Source: Sphagnum compactum
Lineage: Eukaryota; Bryophyta; Sphagnopsida; Sphagnales
DNA: 64,000 nucleotides
NCBI GenBank assembly: GCA_965153455.1
Contig: OZ234495.1
Coordinates: forward strand, 13,698,875-13,762,874
Direction of reading: 5' to 3'
The notes beneath the pieces are model-generated. The model was not told the origin of the DNA, did not search any database, and worked only from the letters and a program-made list of their open reading frames with translations. A program made the position numbers and the translations under genes. This document shows positions 1-12,900 of the stretch, piece by piece (position 1 is the stretch's first letter; every line of letters begins with the position of its first letter).

Positions 1-419
1 ATGAAGTTGAGGTGTTGAAAACCATCATAATTATTGTAGGCTACAATTTGAATAACTTCACTTTGTGTGTGGCAATATCATAATAGATCACGAAAAATAT
101 CAATTTTAAATTTGTGAAAATGAAATAATTTTATTAAAAAAATAATTATTCATTTTTTCAATGTGGAACCCAACTTTAAGGACAATGTATATAAATGATT
201 GTATGTTGTTAAATGTGACAAAACACCAACCATCGCCGAACATTAACTTACATAAGAAATCTATAAATTTTTATAACTACCTTAAGTCACATCAATAACT
301 AAACACAAAATGTACGAAACTACCACATTGGTTGGGAGTTTAAAAAAATCAAACAAAATAAAATTATGCACAAAGATAGTAAAACCAAGGATCATAACCC
401 TAGGTTTAAAAACTTCTAT
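1..419. other. AT-rich intergenic, nothing recognised
   Basis: No open frame of useful length, RNA gene or repeat structure was recognised here. The sequence is strongly AT-rich. Confidence 0.5.
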
Positions 420-1375
420 GGGAACTAAATAAAGCCTACTTATGAAGCTAGCTAGGGATTTTTAAAATTACAGGATACCTAGGCATTATTTAAAGGACTA
501 GTTAAGATTGTTTCAATATAATGCAAAAGGGGGTTACATAAAGCTCACATAAAGAGCTACCTAAGGTTATTTAAGAGCGATTCATAACCCCTATGTAGCT
601 TTTTAAATAATCTTTATGTATCCCTTAACTTAGGTAAGTCCCTTACTAATCCCTATGTAAACTTCCTACATAGACTTTTGATAGTCCTTATCTTAGATAG
701 CCCATAACACAAGTAGGCCCCTAGCTGATATTTAAATAGCTTTTAAGTAGCTTTTTCAATATTATGTAACTCAATAACTTTTAGATATGCCCTAACTTGG
801 GAAATATTTTGATAGCTCCTTGGGTAGACCTTATCCTAGGTAGACCTTATATAGTCTCCTATGTAAATTCTAGATATCCCCTAACTTAAGTAGGCCCCTT
901 GGTAGTTCCTAGTAACCCCCTACATAGTTCTTAAATAGGTCCCTAGGAAGACTCTATGTACCTTATATGTAGCCTTTTCATTGTCCATGTCTTAGATAGG
1001 TAGTCAGGTAAATAGATAATAAGTAATTACCGCCTGGGTGGGTAGATAAATATCCTATGGGCAAGTAAGTAAATAATTCATAGGTATGTAGGCAGGCACG
1101 GAGATAGTTAGGCCCTAACATAGTTAGCCTTATAACTACGTAATCTCTCCTATAACTAAGTTACCTCTCCTAATTGATTTAGGGTCTATATGACCATATC
1201 TAGTCCAATTTTTAAAAAAACCATGGTGATCACTTTTGAGAGTTCATCCCCTTAGTTTTGAAGATTGATGAACTTTCTAAAGAGCACAAAAGGGGGGATG
1301 AGTAAGCACAAGTAAGGATCACCACAGTCAGGCCCAAAATAAGGATTATTTTAAGGAAAAGTTTGGCAAAACTAA
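420..1375 (+). repeat. Dispersed repeat, copy 1 (CTTAGGTA-rich)
   Basis: This stretch consists of degenerate short words such as CCTAGG, CTTAGGTAAG and CTATGTA. It ends in a more unique tail with an ATGGTGATCACTT word and an AGGCCCAAAATAAGGATTA word. The same order of words, including the tail, recurs in the same orientation at about 41640-42650, so this is a dispersed repeat and not chance low complexity. No coding capacity or clear terminal repeats were seen. It could be a non-autonomous element or an internal part of a decayed larger one. Confidence 0.6.
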
Positions 1376-4300
1376 ATGTTTGGGCACTCTGACTCACAAT
1401 GATTTCCATGAGTCACCATGCAGGGACAATCGAGGTGTTTGCTAACCAACTCACTATTGAGGAATTGGGTCATCAAAGGCATGTATGTGTTCCATGATGG
1501 ACATGCTTAGTGTATCACACATTGGAATTACAAAATTTGGAGTTTTAGCAATTTAAATAAGAGTTGGGTCCTTTTTCTATTTCCACCACTTATTCAACAA
1601 ATCAATTGTCGATCAGGTTTACACACTTTCCACCACCTCATGTAAGCTTTACATACCACCAACTAGGGTTTTCGACACGTGGCAGATACGACGGATTCCG
1701 ATGAAGTAGGCACGCAAATTTGACACATGTGCTTGTCCACCTTTGGCTATATAGCGTTGGCTCAAGCCGCCACCTCAGCTCAGGATAGTCCTACGCAAAA
1801 AGCATTTCAGACAGAGATGGGGGTCTTTACAGGGTAGCGCATGTGCCGACGAAATGCAGGCTCCTTTTAGGGTTTGGGGAAAGCCGAAGGGAGGGGAGCC
1901 GGGCCAGGCAGGCTCAATTGCATTAAGGTACCCTTCAGTACTGGAATAAGAATCCCCACAAGGTGAAGCTAAGGAGGACAAGGATTCCAATAATGCAAAA
2001 CTGGACGCATCATTTCTATTTTTGTGCTTTGATACTGGACAGGTATCAGCCAAGTATCGCGGCAACAAAATTTTAAACAAAGTAACACACTCATTTTGAA
2101 AAAGCGAAACGCCGCTCATCTCCATGGGCATTTCACTTTTCAAAATGCCCACTTGCTGCCGATGCCTGATTTAGGGTATGTACAGTGTCCTGCATTTGTG
2201 CTGCTACAATGTACCAAGGTTGTTTTTTTACAAGTTGAACACATCTTTCTTACAAGGCAAAAGATGGGATATAAGAAAAGACCACTTACAAGCCATAAGG
2301 GTCTTTGAGATGTGGAACCACTATATATCAACGGTGATGTCCTCACAACACCAGCCCTGTTGCATTTGAAAGGTACTCACTCACCTCCATCCTTTACAGT
2401 AACTGATGATCTGACACTTTATCAAGGGCTTTCCACAAATTTACTTGAAATTAGTGAAGTGATGATCAGTGTTTGGTTTCGTTTCTTGCATATCAAATTA
2501 TTTGGCGAAATTTAACAAATTTTTTTTAGAGAAACTAGTTGAATTTACACTAGGAAAAACAATTCCAAAACTTTCCCAATTTATTTGTCGAAAAAGAGCG
2601 AAATTTCGCCAGAAAAAAAAACATCAGTGAGTATGTTACAGTTACAAGGATACAAGCACTCAGCAGCAATGCATTTAAGACTACGGATTTACATAAAAGC
2701 TTCTCCTCTGCATTAGGCTTGTGTCAAAAGAACAGGCAGAAGTGTCCATGCAAATATGTGGGACAAAGGAACTCAAATAACCACTGCAATTTTTTTATGT
2801 TCTGATTCAAAGTGTTTTGTATTTGGTGAAAATCATGAAATCTGGTATTGTGGCTATAAATTGCTGAATTGAACTTATTAGGGGGTGAGGTTTCTTAGAG
2901 TGTTCGGCAAGTCACTGGTTTATGATATGCCCATACGGTAATGAAATAAAAGAACTCTTTATAAGACAAATATGACTTTACATATCTGGTATAACTATTT
3001 TAATAATTTGAGATAATGGTATAATTTAAGTAATGAGGAGATCAATACAACAAAATATTCAACATGAATATTGGTGTTATGTGAAAAGCTCATTGTGTGT
3101 TAAACATATTCTTCAATTTAACTTCCAATTAGTGGTTTTTTTCTCAATTTTGTGATGTAGTCAAGTTTGCGATCATCCGTAAGCCAAGTTAGCCAAATTT
3201 GGATATTAAAAATGTGAAAAGAAAACATTTAACATCACTACATAATTTTCACTACCTCCTTGAACCATTTACAGAAATCTGGTGATTTTAAAAGGGTTTT
3301 TTTGGGAAAATTTTAAAAATCATTTGAATTTGCAACAAAAAAAAAATCTTTATTTGGGGGGCACAAAACAAAGCTGCTCCCAATGTCTAGAACAGAGGCT
3401 ACTAAAATGCTTGGAAGGCTAGGAAGAGGAGTATATTATGTGAGGTTTCTATAAATACAAAATAGAAAAGGTTATGTTAGGTTTTCACTCAATTTTGCTA
3501 AAGCCATTAAGACTTAGTTCTCCCTTCTTTCCACTCTCCTGGGCTGTTTGCCCCTTGGCTGGTGTGTGTCTCATTTCAGTAAAGCCAAGCAAGTTATCAT
3601 CAACATTCTGCAACAACAACAAGCAAGCATCTTAAGTAAGAAAAAAGTTAAAAAACTTGTAATCCTGCTGCTGCTGTTCGAGCAGGTGTGGCAAACCCTA
3701 AACCCTAAAACCCTGCTTCTTTTTTTGGGCAGTTTTTTTCATTTCTTTTGGCGTTGGAAGACCCCAGGTAACTTCCCCAACGCATAAAAAATAATTTGGG
3801 GATGGGCACCTTTGACGTTTACCCATAAAACGTTTCCGACCGCTTCAAGTTGCCCCCAATCCCGCCCCAAAACTTTCCATTCCTGACATTTGGCGCAACG
3901 ACAACCGACGTAAAGTACCCCCAAAAAGGTACACCACTACACACTCGTGTTGCAAATGCAGTGGCATCGAGGAAAAAATACCCCCCCCCCCCAAACCAGT
4001 TATAATTTGGTCCTCCATTGGGAGAATCGACGGTCAGGACATTACCCGACCAGAAGATGGCATTTGGATCGTACGCAGCATACGGACCCGAAACGTGGCG
4101 TAAGAAGAAAATGGTGGTGCACGGCATTCCAGCCACCTTGCGTGTTAAGTTGGATGAACTTGTCTTTTTTCCTAAGTATTTTGTACAAATTTAAGAGTTA
4201 TCTGTAAAGTCACAGTCTGTTACACCCCTATCTCCTCTGCTTTGACCCCTATCCCCGCTTTCAGTGGTATGCGCAAAGTAAGGAAATTTTATTAAATATG

Positions 4301-5559
4301 GGTATGAAACGCTGAAACTCAGCATATAATGCACAAGAATCGAGAGCAATTATAATAGTTGCACAGGTGAAAGCAGTGAAAATATATGTAGCAGCAGTAG
4401 AGGCGCCCAGAAAAAGCAAAGACAGGATGAAACTGAGTTTACCTCCAAAATTGGTGGAAAAACTAGTTTGGTCCCAGTTATTTCCTTTTGTAAAATTTTC
4501 ATTGACAGTTATTAAAGTGTTCGATGCCCTATTATGCCAAAACTAGCCGTTGTCACCCCCTAAGCGCCTGACTTTACGCATAACTCTAATGTGATGAAAT
4601 GTTGTTTGAAATTAGGAAAGAGAATCATGGGAGGATTTTACAAGGAGGAAAACAAATAATTATATCGATCCCTCCCTTAATGCTAGATGATGAAACCGTA
4701 GCAAACTTCGTTAAGAAAAACACCTAGCAAAACATAAAAAGAAGGAACAAATAGAAAGGAACCAAGTCTGAACCGAAAGAGCAAGTCACGGTCCAAAGCT
4801 CCACTAATTGCCAAAAGCATCTATATATATATATATATATCAGTGATGAAACATGGAGGTTTCCACCTAAGCATCTTCCTCCAAGCTTTGCTTTCAAAAA
4901 AAGTTAACCATTTCATCAAGTCATTGCAAGTTTGGTGACCCTAATCAAATTCATGCAATCGACATTTTGGTGTGATGCACATCAAACACCATCAACATCA
5001 ACAAGTGAGATTTCATGCCATTGCACTACATCAAAAGGAGTCATTTATGATTTCATCCATGAGTTTAAGACTTAATTGTATATGCCTTAGAACCTATATG
5101 ATTACATAGTTGATTAAAATCCATCGCTTATGCCATTTAGTTGCATCCATGATTGTAATAATTTATGCCATTACATACCATTTTCATGACTACATCCATG
5201 GATGATGATCATAATCTTGAAAGATCATGCAATCATGATTGTTGAATTCACTAATGTTAAATCAAATAATAGTCATGGAAGATGCATCCAAAAGCTAAAT
5301 TTTGATTTTAAAAATATAAATTACAATTTTCTTAATTAATTTCTTGTTGTCATGTGGTAGCCTAAGCTAAATTCAATAATTTATTGTCCACTTATGAATT
5401 CGTGTAATAACCTATTCCAAATTTTAAAAAAATTTAATCACTTATGTGTTGCCACATGTTAGCTAAGAGCTAAGAAATGAACACTTTTTACCCAATCGTG
5501 TGATGCCATATCGCAACCAAGGTGTAAAAAACTTAACATAAGAATTTAATTTAGGAAAC
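1376..5559. other. Intergenic, small repeats only
   Basis: No gene is supported. The stretch holds an AT dinucleotide run (about 4818-4841), a short telomere-type run (3692-3711), a CpG-richer island (about 3790-4110) and, at about 3145-3200, a fragment of the dispersed family with an AGCCAAATTTGG end. Short open frames overlap on both strands in the island, but none resembles a known protein. Confidence 0.45.
3692..3711. repeat. Short interstitial telomere-type repeat
   Basis: About two and a half units of the plant telomere repeat in CCCTAAA orientation, with an extra A before the last CCC. Too short to imply a former chromosome end. Confidence 0.6.
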
Positions 5560-6230
5560 CTAGGCTAGGTAACTTAGCTTAGGAACTTAAGCTTAAGCCA
5601 TTTACCTGAAAAGTAAACCTAAATTAAGTAGGTAAGTTACTTAGGCAAAGAACTCAAGAAATTTTAAGTTGCAAGTGTGAGGATTTGAACCTTTCATTTC
5701 CACTTTGAAGGTTCAAGTCTTTTAATCATTATATCACAACTTTTTATTTGCAACATATTTAATCATCACAAAGTTATAAACATTAACATATTTAAAATTA
5801 TGCCAAATTGAACTAACTTAAGTCATGGATGCCATGTTTTAACATAATGAATCTAGGTTAAACCTAGGTTCATTTTAAAGGCTAAACTTAAGTTAAACTT
5901 AGAGGGTAAACTTAGGTTATTTAAAAAATTAAAATTAGATGTTAAACTTAGGATAAACTTAGAAATTAAACCTAGGTTAAACTTAAACTAAAAATGTAGA
6001 CTAAATTTAACACTTTAACAAATGTAATTTAAAAATTAAACCTAGGCTAAACTTAAGTTAAACCTATAGGCTAAATTTAAAGGTTAAATTTAAATTAAAT
6101 TTAACTATATGCTATTAAACTTAATTAACATAGGCTAAATTTAAACCTAAAGTCTAAATCTAGATGTTAAACTTAGGTTAAACCTAAGTTGACTAGGGCT
6201 AAATTTAGTGTAATGTACTTTAATATTGGT
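5560..6230. repeat. Degenerate TTAAACTTAGG/AACCTAGG array
   Basis: For roughly 670 bases the sequence is built from variants of TTAAACTTAGG and TAAACCTAGG, many of them self-complementary or nearly so. No strict period is kept. There is no coding potential. The unit type resembles the words in the repeats at 420 and 41640, so they may have a related origin. Confidence 0.6.
5666..5742 (-). other. tRNA-like remnant (possible SINE head)
   Basis: On the minus strand the first seven and last seven bases of this 77-base stretch pair (AAGTTGT with GCAACTT, one G-T wobble). It contains GGTTCAAATCC, a perfect box B, and TATAATGATTA, which resembles the D-arm of box A. Position 33 is not T, and extra bases sit between the T-arm and the acceptor, so this is not a functional tRNA. 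A decayed tRNA gene or the head of a tRNA-derived SINE are the likely readings. Confidence 0.35.
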
Positions 6231-6670
6231 TCCAATAAGAAAAAGGTTCAATGACATGATGTTAGATTAAGTCTATTTTTATGGTTCATGTGCAAAATCA
6301 CAATATCTAAAATCATTCATAGTTAATATATCATCATAAATTAATTTGAATAATTAATTGCATTTTTTGAGGGCTACATTTGAAAGGTTTTTAATTATAT
6401 ATATAATTATTATTTTTTTAATGATAATTATGAACATGTTGATTTTAATTACATGTACCTAACTAACAAAATCTTTTCATAGAAAATTTTCCTTAACTCT
6501 TTGACGGGGAATTTTCCTTAATAAGTTCTATTACTTAAATAAACATGGTTTTGACATCAAACCATGTACCTTAATCATGTAGTTGTGAGTTTATAACATG
6601 GCCTAATCATTTAATTGTAAACATGACTAAATCGTGTTACATGATTAAAGATTAAAGACATGATTATTGA

Positions 6671-6994
6671 CTAAAACTTAGTCAATTTCAAGTCATGGAT
6701 GTTGCCTTTTGGCATAATGTTGGTGCTAAAGGTGACATCCATTGAAACCACCCCATTATCACATAATGAAACGATGGATTGCAATTGAGACAAAATTTGG
6801 ATTCTTATTGTGAATAAGACATGAATTCCATTAACTTCACTTGCATTTTGAAAATAAAACACATCATCTAGATGATTAAATGCAAATAAATGAAGGGGTG
6901 TGGTTGAATTTTTATGGAAATGCCAACCCTCTTTTTTGTGTATGTGATCAAAGTAAGCAATGTCCTTTTGTTCAATGAAATCATCCCTCATCAT
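6671..6994 (-). pseudogene. MULE-like transposase fragment
   Basis: A 107-codon open frame on the minus strand carries DDVFYFQNASEVNGI and GVVSMDVTFSTN. The second matches the first catalytic-Asp region (xxxMDxTFxTN) of plant Mutator-like/FAR1-type transposases, and the upstream part resembles the linker that precedes it in that family. The frame ends soon after this motif, and no SWIM finger or remaining acidic residues were found nearby, so only a fragment survives. The assignment rests on family resemblance recalled by eye. Confidence 0.5.
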
Positions 6995-9900
6995 TGCTTA
7001 TTCCATGTTGATTTTGACCCATCACATCACTTCATCGTATATTAGCATGACAATGTAACATAAGCCTATTTGAATCCAAATGCAATTCTAGAAACCTTGT
7101 GAAATTCATGGGGCAAAAAAATGGTTGCATGATGGAACCATGGTTATGTTTGCCATGTGCAAGTTCACCATTGGCACAGATGTGGTCCATGGTAGAAGAT
7201 ATTTCTGTCACCTTGGGCCATGTGTATAATTGTTTGATAGAGAATTAAGCTAAACAACCCTACTTAATATATCAATGTTTGTTTGGGTTTCCACAAATGT
7301 CCTTTGGTCCATACCCACATGCATACTTACAAAATGTGCCATCAATTTCAAGACTTAGGGTTGTGTAAGATATAATATTAAGAAAACTATATAATTAAAA
7401 GATAATAATAAAACACCATACCAAATATGGCTAAGGTGGTTTTGGATTCTTGGCATTTCAACATTTGCTTGTGGAATTACCTCTTTATAAATGTTTCATT
7501 CCATCTAGGACTTTTCATGGTTGTGTTCATTGTCTAAAAATTTCAAGACCCACATTATGTGTTTTCAACTTCAATTACATGTGCCCTTTCATATTGAACA
7601 TCCCTTGTCTACACCAATCTCTCTTGTTGAAAGATGACCTCCTTGGGTTTTGGATCTCAATAGATTGAGATTTTGAAACACGACCCATGTTGGGAATTAA
7701 ATGTAGGATGATATTACAAGAGGATGACAAATCAATGTTAATATCCAAAGACTTGTACTTGCAATACTTCCAACTACATGTTAACTACCATATTCCACAT
7801 CAATGCAAAGTGTACATGCTTTGAATGTGTTTTTCATCCCTCATGAAAACCTTATACAATGAACACGCAATACCTTAAACCCTATGTATGGGAAATATAT
7901 ATGATATGGTTTAAAATTCAAAGGGCATAAAAGGTTGTGTAACTCTTACTTTTGAGTTTGAATTATCTTTGTTTCCTCTTAAAGCCCAAAAAAAACTTGA
8001 GTTTTTTTTAATCTATGTATTGAAAAAAATTCACTACATCCATCCAAGATTATGTAAACACTACAAGCCATGCTAAAATAACTTTAAACCTAATTTTGAA
8101 GAGAGTTGCATCCACCCTAAATTATGTAATCACTACAACCCATGGAACCTCAACCTTTCATCTACAAATTAAACTTTTTTATACAAATGCCCAAAAAACC
8201 CTAAACCTAATTTTGATAACAAAAATTCACATCCACCTTAAATTATGTTAATATTAGAACCCAATGGACGCATAACCTTAAATTTGAAATGAAACAATTT
8301 TATACAAACGCCCATAAATTCATTTTGGAATTAAAAATGCTTGCATTGGCCTTAAATTAAGTCAACATTACAACCACTAGATGCACAATCATAATAAAAA
8401 TATTAATTTTTGTAGATGACTACCCAAAAAACTTATGCCCCAAACCTAATTTTGGGGGAAAACTTCCAAACCATATTAAAATGTAAATCAAATAATTGGG
8501 AGAGTATATCGCTCATACCTTCACAATGAAATCACCTTCACTCTCCTCTAGGAGATCAAATAGAATAAAAAAAAGGAAGTTAATTCTATATATGTGTATG
8601 TAAATGCCTAAAATCGCCTTAATTCATGAACTAAATATCATTGGTAACAAAAAGGTTGTGGTTACCTAAAGTGTTTAATGACATTATAAATGTGGGGTTG
8701 ATTTCCCTATCCATAGACCAAATGTCCCCCTTATTTCTTTTAAGCATATAATATTGAAAAGTGAATTTGTATTTCACTTTGTTAATCCATGGAAATGAAA
8801 GTGGGATATGTATTTAACAATAAATAAATCGCACATTATGAGCAATACTTGTATTTAACTAAACTTTCATCATTCACCCAAAATCATTGTTTCTCTTTCT
8901 TCTTCACCCAACGTGAAGGAATTCCAAGGACTTAATTAATCATTTTTTATCTAAATTCCGCAATAGGTGCCCCATGTTGTCATGACCCCATATGAAGGTA
9001 TTATTGCAAAAACTTGGTCAATTGTCATTTAAATCCCCATCACATCATAATTGGTCCACTATATGTAATAGATGTATGGATCTCGTTTCATGTATTTCCA
9101 TAAATGGGTAAAAAGAGAGCTTCATTGGATGAAGTTGGGGGTAGGGGGGATGTATCTTTGTAATACATATGCAAGACCCTCATATGTTGTCAACAACATT
9201 GTGAGCTTGATGGATAGGTAGGTGGGGGGGTCATGCAAATACAAACATCATGTGCGTTGCAATACTCTTATCAATTGCAAGTGGCACCATGACCTTGGTG
9301 GGTTTTTGTAAATAGGTTAGGATGTCGGTAGGCAAGTATGATTAGTCAATAATATAACTTTATGAAATAGGCTAAGGTGATGGGCATGTTAATTCATAAG
9401 TAGAGGCAAGGTGGTAGGTCGATGGGTGTGGTTGGATTTGAAAAGAATAAAATAAAAATAAAAATTCCAGTGAAAAATAGGTTGAACCAAAATAATAAAA
9501 TAAAATAATGTTAACATGTGTGGTTAACATAGGAATAAGAAGCAATGAAAAACTACTCATCATCCAACCATATACATCTTCAACTAGTGCAATCATGGGG
9601 GTTGGTCCATTTTGGCGATACAATCCCACCTTCCATTGATAAGTTAAATCTTATTTTGTGCCTTGGGGTATTTGGCAAGGTTGTTAAAGAAGAAAAAAAT
9701 TTCTTTTAAAAATTCTTTATATGGTATTTGGTTCAAAATTATTACTTTTGGCATCTAGGCTAGCATTAAATTCTTAAAGATAGTGTGAGAGTGCTTGAAC
9801 AAAATGAATGATGATAAAATCTTTACAAGGGAAAATAAGGATAATTATTTCTTAGTGTCATTCCCAACATTCTTGACATGTCTTGGCATTCCCATCAATT

Positions 9901-12900
9901 TGATTATGTTGTTTTTTTAATGCTCCTAATGTCTTTTTGGGCATCATTTCAATTACATTGAGACATCTCATAAACCAAGTTGCCTTAGATCTAGATCAAA
10001 TTTTCACCTAAACATTCAAATTTGAAATGTCTAACAAGTAACGTCTCATCCCATGACATCTTTCTTGCAACCTTGATGTTTAAAACTTCATAATCAAATT
10101 GTAATGTTTTTCAATCTCCATCACATTTGGTTTGTAAGTTATTGTTGGATGTTTGATTATTTAGTGTTCAAAATGACAATGTTGATTTTGCTTCTTTGAA
10201 TTTATATGTGTAGGGTAACACATGAAGAGCAAGCCATTCTCAAAGTAAGTGCATGTGTAAGATGGAGTTGAAAGGTGTTTACGTCATCAACTCCTCACTA
10301 TGATGGCGTGATTGAACATAAAAACTTGTTAGGATATTTTAATTTTCTCCTATCACTTGTTGAGAGTCATGAAGGTAAAAGGAAAAGAAATGAGGTGGGC
10401 ATTTCGAAAAGCAAAATGCCCACCCAATCCTTGGTGAATGAGACACTCACATCTTGGAAAGATAAGATTATGCTTTATAGTGCAACCTCCAAACACATCA
10501 AAAAACATTTAACATGATTTACGATGACTATAATAAATCCTCTAGACACATGCTAATTGAGAATGCACTTTGTAAAGAGCAAAACGAACATGGGTGTGAC
10601 ATTGCAAACCTCAATATCCTACTTAAAGTAAGGCCACACTTCTAGGTAAGCAATCTTTTTTAGTTTGCCTTAACATTGTGTAAAGGTGCTAGGTGTTGAA
10701 ACATTATTTGCTAACACCAATAAATCATTAACTTGACATTGCTTTAACTTTGTATTTACACCTCCATTTCAAAGGTACATACCTTTTTAATGGTTTTTAA
10801 TTATGTCATGCATTTGACATTTAAAGACAATGACCCCAAAATCAAAGATGTTTTTTCCTTTAAAACTAGAAATTTTATAGCATAGAACCCTAGAAGCAAT
10901 AAAACATGGAAAAGAAACTTCCAAAGAAGAGACTCAAAAGAATCCAACCCTAATCCTTGCATACCATCCACAAAATACAATAACAATGTGACAACACTAT
11001 CACACCAACACACAAGTTGTTCACAAGGGATCAATAATGAAAATTCATGATAATGGGTATTCAAAAAATATACACTTCCTTTTCCATGCACACAAAAAAA
11101 TCCCATTCTAACAATTTTTACAATGTACTTTTTTGTACATCCCATCAAGAGTAAGAGAACAAACCATTGTTGCAAATATAAAATTATTCCCTAGAAGAAT
11201 TAAGACCCAAAATGAAAACAAAACATTTTAAAGAAACATAAGAAAGCAAGCAAAGATACCATATTGATAGTAGGTGCACATTCCCAAAAGAAAAACCATT
11301 TCCTTTCTCTTGGATTTGAGAAACTCCAACTACCGCCATTTCTTTTTCCCATTGTGGCAAATGGAAAGGAACAAAAAAGAAATTTGCAAGCAACAATGTA
11401 CTATTTCATATTGTAATAGAAAAAACCAAAATTCTTTTTCAAACTTAATTGTAGGAGCAAACATCAAACACCCAAAAAAACACAATTTTCCACATTAAAA
11501 AAAGAATGAATTTTAACAAATTTTTGTTGAGAGAAACATTGGGAGAAATTAAGTTACCACTGAATTATCATGATGTTTTTGCAAATGTTAGTTAACATTT
11601 CATTTTGATCCTAAAATGTGCATTTTAAAAATATTATAAGATAGTTATTTTAACTATTATCACTAACTTAACATTTTGTTCCACATAGGCATCCATGTAA
11701 GATTTGGTGGTACCAAACATTACATGTGTGGACCTTGGGTTAATTTTGCATTTCTTACTTTCAAGTTACCTTTGATTTAGGTCTAAATGTGGCCTCACCT
11801 TTAATGTTTAGTTATTTTCATTTTTTGCATAACCTCATGTTGCTATTTTGGAATAGAAAGGTGAAAATACCATTTAAATATATTACCATATGATCTTAAC
11901 AACTTTAACTAAAACATGTCAAAATAAGAATTGAAATGGGTGGGAACCATATGTTTTATACATCTTTGTCCACATGAATTATTCACGTAAATGTCACACA
12001 TGTTTAACGTATGTAAGGAATTTTTTGTTTTGAAAATGTTGCTTTGTGCTTTATGTTGGGCGAGGTTGTCTATCCTTGGCCTTATCCTCTGTTTGTTTTA
12101 GAAATGATTAAAAATCAACTTGGGACATTGATAAAAGATTAAGGAATTATTTGGTGATGTGATCCAAAAACCTTGTTATGTTTCATTTGTCCAACAACAT
12201 GGAAGTGGTGAAATATTTTATGGGTTGATTTTCATACATTTTTTGTGTTTACACATTTTTTGAAATTTCACAACATTTTAAAACAAATGGTTTTTCAAAA
12301 TACTTGGATAGATTGGTGTGATTCTTGAACCTTGGAGATTTATGAATTTGAACAATCTATATTTTATAATTTTCAATCTTTGAAATAATATTGTTTGATC
12401 AACTCTAATATTGGGAAGGGGAACACTAAGGTGCCCCAAAACATTAATGGAAACAATATACTATATGCGACTATTGAATCTTGTTCATCTTTGATTTTTA
12501 ATGTAACTTTTGAAAAACTAACAAATGTTTTCACTTTTATACTATTTTCATCAATCTTCTATTCAAATGATATTTTTAAATATAGCAACACAAAAATTGT
12601 TAACATGAACATGTGACATAATAGTTTTAAGACAGTCCATCACAAACTTAGCATCTTATGATTTAATAATGAAAATTGTGCAAAATTTGTTCATTCATAA
12701 GTGTATGTTTCATGCACTAATATTGTGCATTAAAAACACATGTTTCATGCATTAATATGGTTTTACATTGTTTTACACCAATGTGCAAAGTCACATAAAT
12801 ATGGTTGTTTCACACTTAATGGATGTATATGGACTTTATGCAAAAAAGTTCATTATAACATTTACACTTACACACACACTTTCATTAACACCTAAATCAT

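Noticed and set aside
3819-4136. 105-codon minus-strand Gly-rich frame
   Set aside because: Part comes from a poly-C run and no motif is recognised. Kept only as a CpG-richer island.
10801-11175. 124-codon minus-strand frame
   Set aside because: The translation is a Leu/Phe/Cys-rich string typical of AT-rich non-coding DNA, with no conserved motif.
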